Assembly (NCBI GenBank): GCA_013396915.1
Contig: VWZL01000272.1
Location: 216,750 to 280,749, forward strand
Length of the DNA stretch: 64,000 nucleotides
Reading direction: 5' to 3'
Origin: Stercorarius parasiticus
Lineage: Eukaryota > Chordata > Aves > Charadriiformes > Stercorariidae
Shown here: positions 26,624 through 38,800 of the stretch, one piece after another
How the letters are laid out: each line of letters opens with the position of its first letter
How positions within the stretch are numbered: position 1 is the first letter of the stretch
Notes under the pieces: model-generated
Databases searched by the model: none
The model's input: only the letters and a program-made list of their open reading frames with translations
Told to the model about the DNA's origin: nothing
Translations under genes and position numbers: made by a program

Positions 26624-29600
26624 TACTGCAGTATGTGAGTGTGCTAATTTGAACCTGTTGATTTCTCTTGCAAATGCATCACAGAGAAAAAGTCAGGACA
26701 ATTATTCTGAAATGCTTTAATTATCATTAATAAAGGCAGTAATTTCTTCATAATGGAGAAGAAGCAATAATAATATATAACATTATTACAAAGAATTTAT
26801 AAATTAACCCACAAATTAAATGATTTTATTGGTTTTGGGTGTCTCATGGTAGAGGACCTGAAGTCAGTGTTCATCTGTGTCTTGAATTTGGACAATTATG
26901 CTCTTTGGATTTTAATAATGTCCAGTGTGCTCCCAAGGCATCAATGGTGAAACCCTCATCGATTTCAAAGGAGGAGATCAAGACTGACTAAATACTTTTG
27001 AATACTCAACCACACTTCCTTTGAATTCAGTTCTCAAATTCAAGAACTGTAGGTATATTGTCTTAATATTTCATATATAAATAACTTTGGGGTGATATAC
27101 AAGTTAATGAAGAATAACAGAGAAATGTCAATCAATTGCACCTGTTTACTTCCATCCATGATAAAAAAAAATAAGAGGGTTTTCAGTGTTAAAACAGTTA
27201 ACTTCAAAATGTAGAAGAAAGTAAATGTTTACATGGGGAATTACTATGTGGAGCTCATTCAAGCAAGATAGGAACTAGGTATACAGCCTAGTAAATTTAA
27301 AAAGCATATTCCAACATCACGTAAATGAGAAAAGCATTCTGCTAGTATTTCTAGGATAAAATTTTGAGGGTTATCAATCAAGTTTCAGAACGCAACTTGT
27401 TCAATAATTAGGGTCAGGAAGAAATGTTTCCTTTGCTTTCCTCTGGAAGTGTAGCAATTCTAATGAAGACCATCCTGAATGATTCAAAAGAAATTTTAAA
27501 ACTTTACAGTGAGTCCACGTTTTACAACATCTAGAAAAAGGTAGGCTGAAAAACATAAATTAGTAGTTTGTAATGGTTCCTGGTGGTTTATTTTATTTTG
27601 TTAGAAGCACGGAGACGATGATATACAGTTGGACAGAGTATTTTATGAAAGGATAAAACAACAGCAGTCAGACAAAGAAGCCGGAATATGCAAGTGTAAA
27701 TAGACTTTCATTCTTTATTTAACAGCTTGGAGAAACTCAGTTTTCTCCATTGATCATGGGCTGTTTATTCACTGTATATCATGTCCAAACATGTGAGAGA
27801 AAGCTTAAGTATTGAGCTTTTTTGAATTTGAAATATATGGTCATGATATATGAGCGTGAATTTGCTTTTGAACACCTCTTTGCAGCTGTAGAGGTATCCC
27901 AGTGACTGCACCACATTTGGTAGCATTCCAGAAATCCATGAATAAAATTCCAAGACTGTCTGTCTCATCTTTCCCAGGGGTCAAGACGGTTGCCATATTT
28001 CATTTGTTTTCTTCTGTTTTGTGTATGGGACTTCTACAGCACTTTTCAAAGTAACCTTTTCCTATTTTTCATATAAAAATCTTGATCTAATTTTTTCTTT
28101 TTTTTTGGAGCACTTATTTTACCTCACAACTTCCTGCAGCTCTCTTATTTGTATTATGTTGAGAATCACTGATTTATTCTGAGTTTCAAGTACTGCAGCA
28201 AGTTAATTGAGTTTCCTTTTCTGCTCAGAAGCTGCAGATGGTTATGTGAACATTTTTTTTTCAAACCATATAACATTTTAACACCTTGTAATTCTTACTG
28301 AGGACAGGCTGTGGGAGAGAGAGAATGAACTTCCTCGTGTATCTTCAAATAACATTTTTGTTGCTTGTGATGACCTCTTGTATTTTGGGACACTTTATTT
28401 TAATAAACTTTAGGTAAAATCTTCTAAAGTACATGAGTTAAGAGCTAAGTCCACTATTACTTTTCCAATATCAGCTTTTAATTTTTTCTTAATAATTTAT
28501 TCTGAATAAGATCACCTGAATAATTTTCTTTTGGAGATTGAGCTGGGAAATTGTTAGGATGTAATACTTAATTTGTTTACTGACAAAAAAGTTTAATAGC
28601 AGCAAGTGAAAGACTATTTAATAGAGTTAAGAGACAGAAAGCTCATGCCGATATCTGATTCACTCTTCTGCATGAATTTAAAATGCTGGTTATTTTAATC
28701 AAATTCAATGTGTATTCTACATATCAAGTTACTTTCGTTTGCAGCAACAAAACTATGACATTTGTTTCTCTATAGTGGTAATGTAGGTCAACAAGACAAA
28801 CAACCATTTTAAGCTGGCAAATGGCAACATACATGAAGAGTAGATATAACAGTTAAAATAGAGTAAGACAACATATATACAAGTTAAAACTTTCACAAAT
28901 GTCTCATTAACATAAAATCCTCCCATCCCACCAGCATTTTTGTTTTCAGTATTTTGTGTGGAGCTGGCTATTTGAAAGGGAATTATTGACTGGACGCTCA
29001 GACCAGAGCCAGTTCCAATACAGCTGAGGTTATATGAATGTAATAATTCATCCGTTAGAGGAGTGAAATACCTGTGTGTGAATGTCTTCCTGATTTATAT
29101 TTGTTTTGGTTTTGTAAATCAAGTTTAATAAGGTGGTTTTCTAAATGAAGTTTCTTCATTCTGCTTATACTGCATTACATTTATAGCTGTCCTCTGCCAG
29201 ACTTCAGGCTTCATTATATATCTATGATTTTATGGCATGAGGCAAAACAAATTCATGGATAGAAAATTAAACTTTCAGAGGGCTTTAGAGATGATAGGAT
29301 ATTTAAAGTGATGAGTTCAAGACCTACTGAAGCAGAAACCTAGCAGTTTTGTTGGAGTAGTTGGCAGATGGAATGACACATGATGATAATGAAGGTATTC
29401 AAAAGAAACCTGAAAAACATATTTGATTGCTTAAGACTGTAAATTTCAACTTAATATTACGGATATTATTATTGAAGGATTTTTGGGCAACCCCCAGACT
29501 AGTATTTTTGAAACTTAATTTATTTTCCACATGCTTTATACTATCACTTATCTATATGAAACCATTTAGACCCCATTTTGAAACTGTTTAGCCTTAATAC

Positions 29601-32024
29601 AGACACATACATGTTTTTTCTATACTAATAAACTCCCATATTTGCACTAAAATTTCTCTTGCATTAAAGTGGTTTTTCAGGCTATAACTTTCCTTAGCTC
29701 TTCAGGTTAGCTATAAGGATTTTTTAATTAATTCAATCTGGTCATTCTCCTCCCTATGAGTAATAGCAGATGTTAGATGTCTTATCATTGCACAAAAATT
29801 TGGTGATCTATATTCTGAGTATATTTGGAGTTTATCTTATTCTGGTTCCACATATTCACCAATACTGGAGCAGGGACCACCACCACCAGTACATAAATAA
29901 ATAAAAATTCTTTTTCTGTTAAAAATAAGAATTATCTCAACTTTCTTGTTTCAGAACAAGAAAAAGTATATAAACTTAAAAAATTCCATCCCCCAAACTA
30001 GTTTCCACTGTTTTATTTAAAAAAAAACAACCCACGTTTTTAATGAGAAGTTTTGATCAGCAACAGTAAAAACTATATGTCATTTGAAACCGGCATTTTC
30101 AAAATAAATGTTTTTTATCCTCAAAATTTATTGCATTTTACACAGTGACTCATCTTAAAGAACTACCATATTCATTCCTCATTTCATTCATGCTGATAGG
30201 ACTATAGCATGAAATTTTAGATTACTGATCCGAAAGAAACAGAGGATTCTTTTGCATGAAAGTGTTCAAGTAAGATAATAAACATTATTGTCTAGAATAC
30301 TAAATTTAAGCCCTCTTGCAGTCCCATTATTATTTTGTTACTTCTGGAGTATTCCAAATTCCATTACTGACATGAAATTATTTAAAAGTTATTGCATTTA
30401 GTTTTTGGATTTAACAGAAACATATGTACAGCAGCAATACCACATACGGGCAAAACTTATGAAGATATTGGTACACTAATCTATCTAAACTAATTTATCC
30501 AACTAAATGCAAAGGTGCAGTTATGTGCACAACTACCTGCCTTAAGACTGTTTTCTAGCACTATTTTGGGAAAGGTGTTTTCATCACTATGGCACTTAAA
30601 TGTTTTAAACATGGACTGCAAAGGTGCTTCATCTTCCAAGGAGTTTAAAACCAACCCTTCCCTCAGGCATGCTTGACTTTTCCATAGATTATTTTACTAA
30701 AATTAGATTGTGAATAAAATCTCATTCAGGAATGAATGAGGTATATACACGGCTGGTCAAAAGGGATCAGAGACAAATCTAGAACAAATGTGTTCTAAAA
30801 AATATTTAAGAGTTTAACCTTAGTAATTGATTGCAATAGAAGTTTGGAACTAAAACACTAACTAAAATCTTATTGGACACCTGTCTTCATCCTTATGCAC
30901 CAAAATATCTTTTAAAATCCATCATTTGGCTCATGGCTTTTTAATGGCTTCCTCTCTAGAACAGAAGCAGCAGAAATACGCAAGCATGATCATAGGCTAA
31001 AAATCCTTGCTGAAGGACTATTTACTAGCTTAGGTGTCATACTTCAACTATACCTCTAAAGTGTATAGGTAGTCAAGATTTTTCTTGTGCATGAAGCTGC
31101 TCCTCCATCATGTGAATGTACCTTATTGTCTGAATTCTATTCTGAAGATCTGCAGTAGGTTTTTTTGACTTTCCGGACTTCTACTGTTCTTCTGATCACA
31201 CAGATATATGCTTCTTAAGAGGGTATTCTCTTCTAGGTATAGCCACAAAAAAAGTAGGATATCAAGAATTATTTTCCTCTAACTTTGGGAAAATATTAAA
31301 AAGAGAAACATAATGCAGTGTCTTCTAGAGCACCAGCTAGGGCAAGGTTAAGCAGATTCCAGTTAGTTACCTAAGATTACACATGCATAAAAACATTAAT
31401 GGCAATAGGGTGCCACAGGTGCCATTGAAAACATAATCAGAAAACAATGAAGCTACGCATTTGTAATTGAGGTATAATTTGGTCTGCAGAATCTTTATTA
31501 GTCTATTAAAGGAAGGAGGCAGGTTGGCTTTCAGGCTGAGTTTGTGTGCCTGGCAGTTAATTTTTTCTTTCGTATTCATTGCTAACAGTTTTAATATTGG
31601 ACTCACTGAGGCGTAATGAACCGAGCATTAAATCCTCACTTTCAAGGTAGAATTGTATTTTAAAGAAACCTGCCCCGTAGCTGAGGGAAATTAGAGTAGA
31701 TTTTGTCCCACAAAACCACAGTTTGGGTAATTTCAGAAGAGGAAAGGAAATCTTGGATGTTATAGGGAAGAACTGCTTTCTTATGAAGCAGTCATTTATG
31801 AAGGAAATAGTATCACTACCTCGGCTTTGAATTCAATTTACTGATGTCTCTGCCTCATTTTGTAACTTTCATTGTAATGCTAAGTGTGTTCCCCAGTCCT
31901 CCTCGTCTCCTGCTGCAAGTGGGCTTTCAAATGTCTGGGAGGGGACAAGAGAAAGTAGTAGACTTTCTTATGGATACTTTGTTTACACCTGTTTAAGGAA
32001 ACACATCTGTGACTTAAATGTTTA

Positions 32025-32145
32025 TGAAGTGCTATGCTGAGTTAGATCCTGGGCTCATCTAATCCAGTATCTGTTTTCTGACTGCGCAGAGCACTGGAGA
32101 CAGTGACAAAATAGCTGAAAGGCAGGGATGGTATAATCTGGTTTG
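32025..32145 (-). mobile_element. Ancient CR1/L2-like LINE 3' tail fragment
   Basis: The segment around 32031-32085 reads on the plus strand as 'tgctgagttagatcctgggc' followed by 'tcatctaatccagtatctg'. This matches my memory of the antisense of the 3' tail of old sauropsid CR1/L2-type LINEs, whose sense tail reads roughly 'gatggacc..ggtctgacccagtatggc'. Sense orientation is therefore minus. Only the last hundred or so bases remain. No coding part, terminal microsatellite or target-site duplication is visible, which fits a very old, 5'-truncated insertion. The exact family is not assigned. Confidence 0.55.
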
Positions 32146-32870
32146 TGAAAGATTCAGACTAAATTCCAATGCTTCGAAATTAATGTTAATGCACCAAACT
32201 TGATCTTTTTTAAAAGTCTCATTTTTCATAAGTCTGAGGGTGATGTCCTTTCTGGCCCACAGAGAATATAATTAAGTGACAGGAACATGAACATCAACAG
32301 AAATATTTGTTTTAAAATTACTTTTCTTAATCCAGGGAGACTGAAAGTCTCAGTTTGCTGATTATTTTTTTTCCCTGATGCAAATTGAAATTTCAGTGAC
32401 ACAATCTTCTGTCGGCTATATCAATCAAATAATAGATTACAACAGCTGCAGCAAAGGAGTGAAAGAAATAAATCCAAATTTGCCTTCTTGATGTTGATGT
32501 AATTTCTGAACAACTCTTTACCCTCTCAGTTCTACAACTACAGGTAAAATTGTAGCTAGCGTTCTTGTAGTAATAATTGTCTTCTCTGTGCATTATTTTT
32601 TGTAGCAAATTTTGTCTTGCACGTAACATAAAGACTGCAGTTTACAAAGGCTGAACACCAGGTTGGTACTTCCTGAAACAGAATTAATTCCCTGCTATAC
32701 AGTGCGTAACTGCTACTGAGATGGAGATTTGCCTTTCGGTGCTAGGTTAAAGGCAGCTATTACAAGGACATAGTGCAGAGGAAAATTCAGAAAGCGTTTG
32801 CTTTTGTGTTCCATCTGAACATTTTTTTCTTTAACAAAATATACGTTGTTATAATTTAAAATGAAACCTG
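32146..32870. other. Unique DNA, nothing identified
   Basis: No gene or named repeat is seen between the LINE tail and the polypyrimidine tract. An antisense open frame of 78 codons at 32393-32629 has no recognisable features. Confidence 0.55.
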
Positions 32871-32913
32871 TCCTTAATTTTTTTCTTTTTCTTTGTTTTT
32901 CTTTTTAAAAATG

Positions 32914-33035
32914 TTTCTTTCCTTTTTTCCTTTTCCTTTTCCTTTTCCTTTTCCTTTTCCTTTTCCTTTTCCTTTTTTCCTTTCTGTTTCCCTTTCCCAT
33001 CTCTTTTCTCTCTCCCTCTCCCTCTCCCTCTCCCT
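32914..33035. repeat. Polypyrimidine microsatellite (CCTTTT)n and (CTCCCT)n
   Basis: Positions 32914-32985 are an uninterrupted pyrimidine run on the plus strand. It is largely a CCTTTT repeat with about eight units, from about 32929 to 32978. A second array of CTCCCT units follows at about 33009-33035, and looser T/C-rich sequence continues to about 33100. Homopurine-homopyrimidine mirror-type tracts of this kind can form triplex DNA. The antisense lysine/glutamate/arginine-rich open frame at 32874-33101 is just the translation of this tract. Confidence 0.9.
33014..33034 (-). other. G-quadruplex-type motif on minus strand
   Basis: Four CCC triplets at 33014-33016, 33020-33022, 33026-33028 and 33032-33034 are separated by exactly three bases (tct). 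The minus strand therefore reads four GGG runs with AGA loops. This meets the usual G3 loop 1-7 definition of a potential G-quadruplex. Formation in the cell is not shown. Confidence 0.7.
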
Positions 33036-33110
33036 GTTCCTTTTCCTTTTCTGATTTTTATTTTCTATTTCCCATTTTTCTTTTCCTGTTTTGCTTTTCA
33101 CTTCTCACAG

Positions 33111-33885
33111 AATAAAACTATCATGTCCTGCGTGATAGAGTTCTAACTGATGACTGGGAAGCTCTTAGGTACTACCATATAACAAATAAGAATATCAATA
33201 TTTCTGGAATGTTGAGCTGATTATTTCTGATTAATGTTCACTCTTGGAAGGCCTGCCTTCTCAGTGGTACACTTTCTCAAGGAAATTCATTTAGTCAAAG
33301 TCTGCAAAAGCATTGGGAAGGCAGCACAGAGCTGTGTGCCCAGACTGGGTGGCAGTGGGAGTAAGGGGCAGGGAGTGTGCCTTGCTATTGACCCCAGCAG
33401 GTTACACAGCTCACAGCTGCACTGCCATAACATAGCCTCTGGCTCCACTCTATGACCCCACATGCCAGATGCATTTGATCAGTAGATCAAATATCATCTG
33501 GTTCAGCGGTGTCAGTGACACAGTGTGGTAGCTGTAGGTCAGCCAAAGATCAGCCAGTATTGTAAAATATGTGAAGCCACAAGGAATGGAAACAAAGCCA
33601 TAGAGCTCTGTTGCAAAAGCATGAGATGTATCACCTCATACTAGCTAACAGCTTTTCATGAGTCTTGGATGTGGTTGCCATTTCTCCACTAAATGGAGTA
33701 CAGATTATTCCCTTCATGCACAGATCCAAAAACTGGATGTGTAGGAAAGAGTGAATGCATTTTGGAGGTTTTAGAAGACAACAAGTATACCCAGTCCGTG
33801 AAGAGTTGTTGCAACTTCAGGAATTTCCTCTGACTCAGCAGAACAGCAAACTATACCCAATGCAAACTGCAGTGTATATACTAAC
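33111..33885. other. Unidentified DNA upstream of CR1 copy
   Basis: No gene is called. Positions 33300-33480 are GC-richer than the surroundings, with wording such as 'gggtggcagtgggagtaagg', and may belong to an old repeat I do not recognise. Nothing here clearly continues the CR1 element upstream of about 33890, so that copy appears truncated at its 5' side. Confidence 0.4.
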
Positions 33886-33887
33886 AA

Positions 33888-34253
33888 ATGACACACCTAG
33901 TAGATGAAGGGAAAGCAGTGGATATTGTCTACCTGGACTTTGACACCATCTCCCACAAATCCCTCATAGACAAGCTGTTCATGCATGGGCTAGACGTACA
34001 AACAGTGAGGTGGATTGAAAACTGGGCCCAGAGGGTGGTGATCAGTGGCACAAGGTACAGCTGGAGTCATGTAACCCAGGGGACAATACTGGGTCCAGTC
34101 TTGTTCAATGTCTTCATTAATAATCTGGATGATGGGGCAGAGTATACCCTTAGCAAGTTTGCTGATGATACAAAACTGGGAGGAGTAGTTGATACATCAG
34201 AGGGTCATGCTTACATACAGAGGCACCTTGACAGGCTGACAGGAACCTCATGA
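33888..34253 (+). pseudogene. CR1 reverse transcriptase fragment (ORF2 remnant)
   Basis: This 121-codon open frame is a piece of the CR1 ORF2 reverse transcriptase, the enzyme that copies LINE RNA at the target site. Residues 14-18 (VYLDF) are the start of palm motif A. Residues 64-74 ([11 protein letters not shown]) cover motif B. Residues 91-94 (FADD) are the catalytic motif C, with both aspartates kept. Compared with the family reading I know, about four residues are missing in three places: after VYLDF (SKAF lost), after ENW (LNGR lost) and before QG (SGVP lost). Each fits a 12-bp in-frame deletion. A further net loss of about 13 bp near 34236 shifts the frame and brings a stop at 34251-34253. 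The ATG is a chance start inside the domain. The fragment lacks the endonuclease, the fingers and the thumb, and is surely inactive. Confidence 0.88.
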
Positions 34254-34756
34254 ACTTCAATAAGGGGAAGTACAAAGTTCTGCACCTGGGGACAAACCAC
34301 CCCATGAACCAATATATGCTGGGGGAGCACTTGTCTGGAAAGGAGCTTTGCAGATAGGATAGTTTTGGTGGACACTAGGTTGAACATGAGCCAACAATGT
34401 GCCCTTGTGTCAAAGAAGGCTAATGATATCCTGGGCTGCATTAGGCAAAGTATTGCCAGCAGGTCTTAAGCTGCTGGTGAGGCCACACCCAGAGTACTGT
34501 GTCCAGTTCTTGGCTTGTTAGTAGAAGAGGTATAGACATACTGAAGTGTCTGGTGAAGGGGCACAAAGATGGTTAAGGGACTGGAGCATCTCTCCTGTGA
34601 GAAAAGACTGAGGGAGCTGGGACTCTTTAGCCCAGTTCAGGGGGAATTTTATAAGTGTATACAAATACCTAAAGGGAGAGGGCAAAGAAGATGGATCCAG
34701 GCTCTTTTCAGCAGTGCCCAGTGACAGGACCAACAGGCATTCAAGTTCACAACTAA
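33888..34756 (+). mobile_element. CR1 LINE fragment, 5' and 3' truncated
   Basis: From about 33890 the plus strand follows the CR1 consensus as I remember it, from the reverse-transcriptase palm through the downstream coding region. Recognisable stretches include 'agtttgctgatgatacaaaa' at about 34157, 'gagtactgtgtccagttct' at about 34491, 'gactggagcatctctcctg' at about 34580 and 'tgcccagtgacaggacc' at about 34714. Similarity stops near 34756, before the 3' UTR and the terminal octamer-like repeat, so the 3' end is missing. Several short deletions relative to consensus break the reading frame beyond 34253. The copy cannot move on its own. CR1 is the dominant LINE of birds, which supports the organism call. 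Confidence 0.9.
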
Positions 34757-35055
34757 CTCAGTATCTAAGAACGATGTAACACAGCAAGGGACAGTCTTCT
34801 CAGGTTCATCGCACTTACCATTCTTCACCTTAGCAATATTTCCTCCAAGAATTATTTGTGTGGCTTCTTCTGATATATGGTTTATTTATGTTTTGCCCTT
34901 CCTATGCATTTCTCCTTTATGGTTTACAAAGGCCAGACCACATGAGAAATTGCCTCAAAATTTACTGTCTGCACTTATGTCTGTATGAATTGGGGAAAAA
35001 AAATATTCTTTCAGTTCAATCAATCAAACTTGCTTTTGGAATAAATGACTAAATA
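34757..35055. other. Spacer between two LINE copies
   Basis: About 300 bases of T-rich sequence with no recognised repeat or gene. They separate the plus-strand CR1 copy from the minus-strand older CR1-like copy. A 64-codon open frame at 34858-35052 has no family features. Confidence 0.5.
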
Positions 35056-35700
35056 AGAACCATAATAGTAGAAAGATGGAAAAATCTTGGAAGGATCACT
35101 GCAAGGTCATCTCACCCACTCTTTTGATACAATGCAGGATTCTGTATGTTTATACAATTTCTAGTGCATATTTACCTAATCCCTTTTTAAAACCCCCAGT
35201 GACATATACTTTAGAGTCACTCAGCCAACTATTCTCATGCTTTACTTTTCTTACTTTTAGAAAACCTTTTTTAATGTTCAATCTTTTTTGGTGCTATTAA
35301 ACCCATTGTTTCTTTTCTTACACGATAAACAGAGAAAGCATTACTCCTATGGTCTTTGAAGCCATATTTGTTTAACTGTAAACGTCCCTTCCTTAGGATA
35401 AATATTTCATTTCAATTATTTTGCAGGGACAATATTTGTTCTTTTTTGTTCTGATTTTTTTTTCCCCCTGGACTGCATTTTGGCATATAACATCTTAAAG
35501 CTCACTGTCCAAAACTGGATGAAATACTCCACTTGAGGACCTACCTTGAGCGATGGGGGAAAACTTCATGACATTTCCAGGAAAAGTTCCTCTTTCTGTC
35601 TACTAGAAAGCATAGCTGTATTGCAGTCATTAACCTTATTTTGATTTACCCCACCTAAGGTCTGTCCAATTAATCAATACAAATGATTTAAAACGTTTCC
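35056..35700 (-). mobile_element. Old CR1-family LINE 3' UTR copy, antisense
   Basis: Read on the plus strand, 35098-35140 ('gcaaggtcatctcacccact' and 'atgcaggattctgta') and 35504-35547 ('aaaactggatgaaatactcc' followed by 'acttgagg') match the antisense of old sauropsid CR1/L3-type LINE 3' regions as I remember them. The spacing between the blocks also suits the antisense order of that element. The sense strand is minus, with the 3' end near 35056. It is more diverged than the two plus-strand CR1 copies, and no reading frame can be followed. The far (5') boundary is vague. Similarity may continue weakly to about 35800. Confidence 0.6.
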
Positions 35701-35800
35701 AAAGGTAGCTTAATGATTTAGCCACATATCTTGATCACGTTTCTTTCATTTATGTCATTTGTGAATCTTAATTTATACACTAACATGTCAAATTGTAATA

Positions 35801-38800
35801 ACAGGGCAATGTCCCGATTGCCATTGCATGCAACAAGCAGACACATTATTTATGAACAATCTGTAATCTTTAACCATTATATTAACACTGCTAGTCATTA
35901 ACTAAAAGTAGATTGGAAACCTTCAGAACTATTCTGATTATGCCAAAATATGTTGTTCTTTAATCAAATGGAAGGGGGCAAATGTTTAATTTGTATAAAT
36001 AAATCATTAAAATCCTCTATTAACAGATCAGGTGAGCATTCTGATGGGATTAGATGCCACTCTTTGCTGCCATCTTTATCTGAAAAAAAGACCCGTTAAA
36101 ATACTATTGATTTCTTTAAGAAAAAGTTCACCAAATACCATAAAGAACAACCTGTTCTTGGCTGGACTGTGGGACAGCTGGTCTAATCAGTTTCTTCCAT
36201 GTCCCATTTTTAATAAAACTGTTCTCACATTCAATCTTTCCAATTATTATCAGTGTTCCTTATAATACATTCTAATCACCAGAAGGACCCATAGGCATTT
36301 CCAGTCAATTACCCAATAGCTAGTGACATGAGAGTATAGCTTGAAAAGTGCCATATTCTCCCAAGAGTTTGAATAATATCATTGGTGATATAGTTTGTTG
36401 GTGCTCATTAATTTTTAGAAATTTAACTATGCATTTCATGAGATAAACATGCTGATTTCTCACAGCTGAGCTGGTAGGCTAGAGTTAGAAAGAACTGGTG
36501 GACAAGGGGAATCTGAATCCTTGGCCGTTAGTTTGGCAGTCAGCTGGCTACATTCGTTTTATATTTGGTTGATAACATTTTGAAAGAAAGTACAAAGGTT
36601 TTGTTCTCAAATTACTTTCTGTTTAGATGCTGGTTTGGGGGAGAATGTAAAATTATTATCTTCGCTCCAGTTCAGAATGAAAACAAATTTTGCTATTTTG
36701 AAATTCTGCATGAAGCAGAATTACCATTCCCACTTGATCCTTAATATTCTCCACTTTTCCAAAAGCTTGCTTCAACTTTCAGTGCCATATCCTGTTGTCG
36801 ATAAAGATACTTTCAATGTTACATTTGGTAAATGTTCATAATATGTAAATTAAATTCCTCTCAAAGAAGAGTTTTACATTTGATAAAAATGCAGGTAGTC
36901 TGTGACTTTAAAAAAGAAGCCTAATGAAATTAGGCTTATGACTTCTAATGACTTTTTTTTTTTTTGTTGGTAAAAATTTCAAGCTTTGCAAGTTTTACAA
37001 GTATTAGCACACATTCCATGCTGACTTACACTTTTCAAAATCCTCCTGAAGGAGAAATTTTTACAGAGTGGAGATTACAAGGGATGGAACTGGAACCAAA
37101 GTCAGTTTCTAATATGCTCCTATATTTTCTTCTGTAAAGAAAATCCCTTATTAAAAGGATTAAATCATAATATTGATATGCCCTAAGAATTAAATCTAGA
37201 TGAGAGTTGCTGAAATCTGAATACTGACTTTAGTATTCATACTGTCTTCTATCCAGTTGACCAGAAGTCTGCCCTCTCCTCTTCTCCTCCTCCTCCCCTT
37301 ACTTGTGCAGACTTACTGAGGTGATTTCCCTTGGAGAGGGATGGCAATCCATCAGCTTTTTTATATGTTTAGGGAGCTCTGGTGACATGGATTCACATCT
37401 AGCTCCCTACTTAAATCAACAATCTTACCTCCATCTCTTTCAGGGACATGAGTCCTCTGTTGTAGTGGAAGCCTTGATAACCAGCAATAAATATTGAGGG
37501 TCTGCCTAGAGGCTGAGCATGGAGTCAACTATAAAGTGGTGGGTCTTCATTAGAGGAAGGATGTATGTAACAGCACACGTGTTAAGTTACACTCGTGTTG
37601 TACCGTTCTTTAAGATGCTGTTATGTTCCATCTTTTCATCACAGCCTAACTCAACGGACATCCATTGAAGTTTTTAAATTTAAAACTTTCATCTATTCTA
37701 ATGGCTAGGACCTGCAGTCTTGACATCACCAGCGAGGGATTTCAGTGAAATTAGTGCATTATGGATGTCTGCAGTGTAACTGATCAGTAATGCAAGGATA
37801 GGGGCCTCTTACATTGCATTCCTTCTGTCTTCTATGAAATATGAGATGTTCATAATGTATTTTCAGTTACAAAAACAGAATTAGGGTTAACACATATGAA
37901 AAGTAGGTAGGATTTGACTGCTTTACATAGATGGCATAAAAGGTTAATTTCTTTTTTTTTTTTTAAACTCTTATTTCAATTGATATCTATTTCTGTGTGT
38001 GGATATCCAATATTCTGAGTTAGGCATCCATAACAGTAAGAGCATGTGAGGCATAAAAAAGGAGTTGATGCTTCATAAAATCATTTGGAAAGCTCAGTTC
38101 AACTTTCTTATGTTGTACAACTTGCCAGACTGTTGTGGACCAGAAATTGCTTGTGCTTCAAAAATCAATATTTCACTGGGATCAGTCACACTGAACTGTG
38201 ATTGTGAGTTGATTTGCTGGTTGTTTTTGTCTCCAGTTACCAAGGCAGCAGACCCTACTCATTACAGTAGCTAGGTGAATGAAGTAATACACAAGTTTAA
38301 GATAGGATTGCAGATAATCAGAGGTTCATTGAAAACAAAGGAGATAATTTTGGTCAGAGTATTGAGTGGATTTAGACATCCAGGAAAATGTGGTTGCCCT
38401 TATTGTGACATTCATTACTATTTGTGCCGTCACTTTCGCAGTGACTGTTAAATTAGCTTTCAAATGAGTTCTCAGGCTGTATATACACTGTGTCTGAAAC
38501 CCAGGCCTCAATCGTTGGCTTTTATATTGCAAGGCTACAACAGTCCTACCTCCATACCAAGTGTTAGGTTGCAGTCAAACTAATGTGTCAGTGTCTTTGC
38601 TGTGCTGATTCTAACAAAAACAGAGAAAAAGAGCTCAGTGGAGTTCTCTCCCTTCTATTTCTGGTCCTGATAACATCACTGTTGCGTGACTGATATCACT
38701 CCATTATCTCATAAGCTTCAACTGTTATTCTCCTCCCTTCCATTCCTAGAAAGGGAATAATTATTTATCTGGTTATTTCCTGCCAAAAATTCATTCTTGT

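Larger units (their letters stand above)
18320..32020. other. Unique AT-rich DNA, no supported gene
   Basis: Nearly 14 kb without a supportable gene or full transposon. Open frames are all below 115 codons and unrelated to one another. Homopolymer runs occur at about 20461-20474, 22766-22776, 23139-23166 and 26608-26623. 'tggcccaaattctcc' at 20014-20028 may be an end of an ancient interspersed repeat. A strong donor-like 'aggtaagt' occurs near 18571 but has no convincing acceptor upstream in an open frame. The density of A/T and the scarcity of CpG fit intron or intergenic sequence. Confidence 0.6.

Noticed and set aside
32874..33101. K/E/R/G-rich minus-strand frame resembling a charged repeat protein
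   Set aside because: It is the direct translation of the polypyrimidine microsatellite.
36917..36937. Hairpin considered as a transcription terminator or small RNA
   Set aside because: No transcript context, and bacterial-type terminators do not apply in a bird nuclear genome. The stem is too short for a microRNA precursor.
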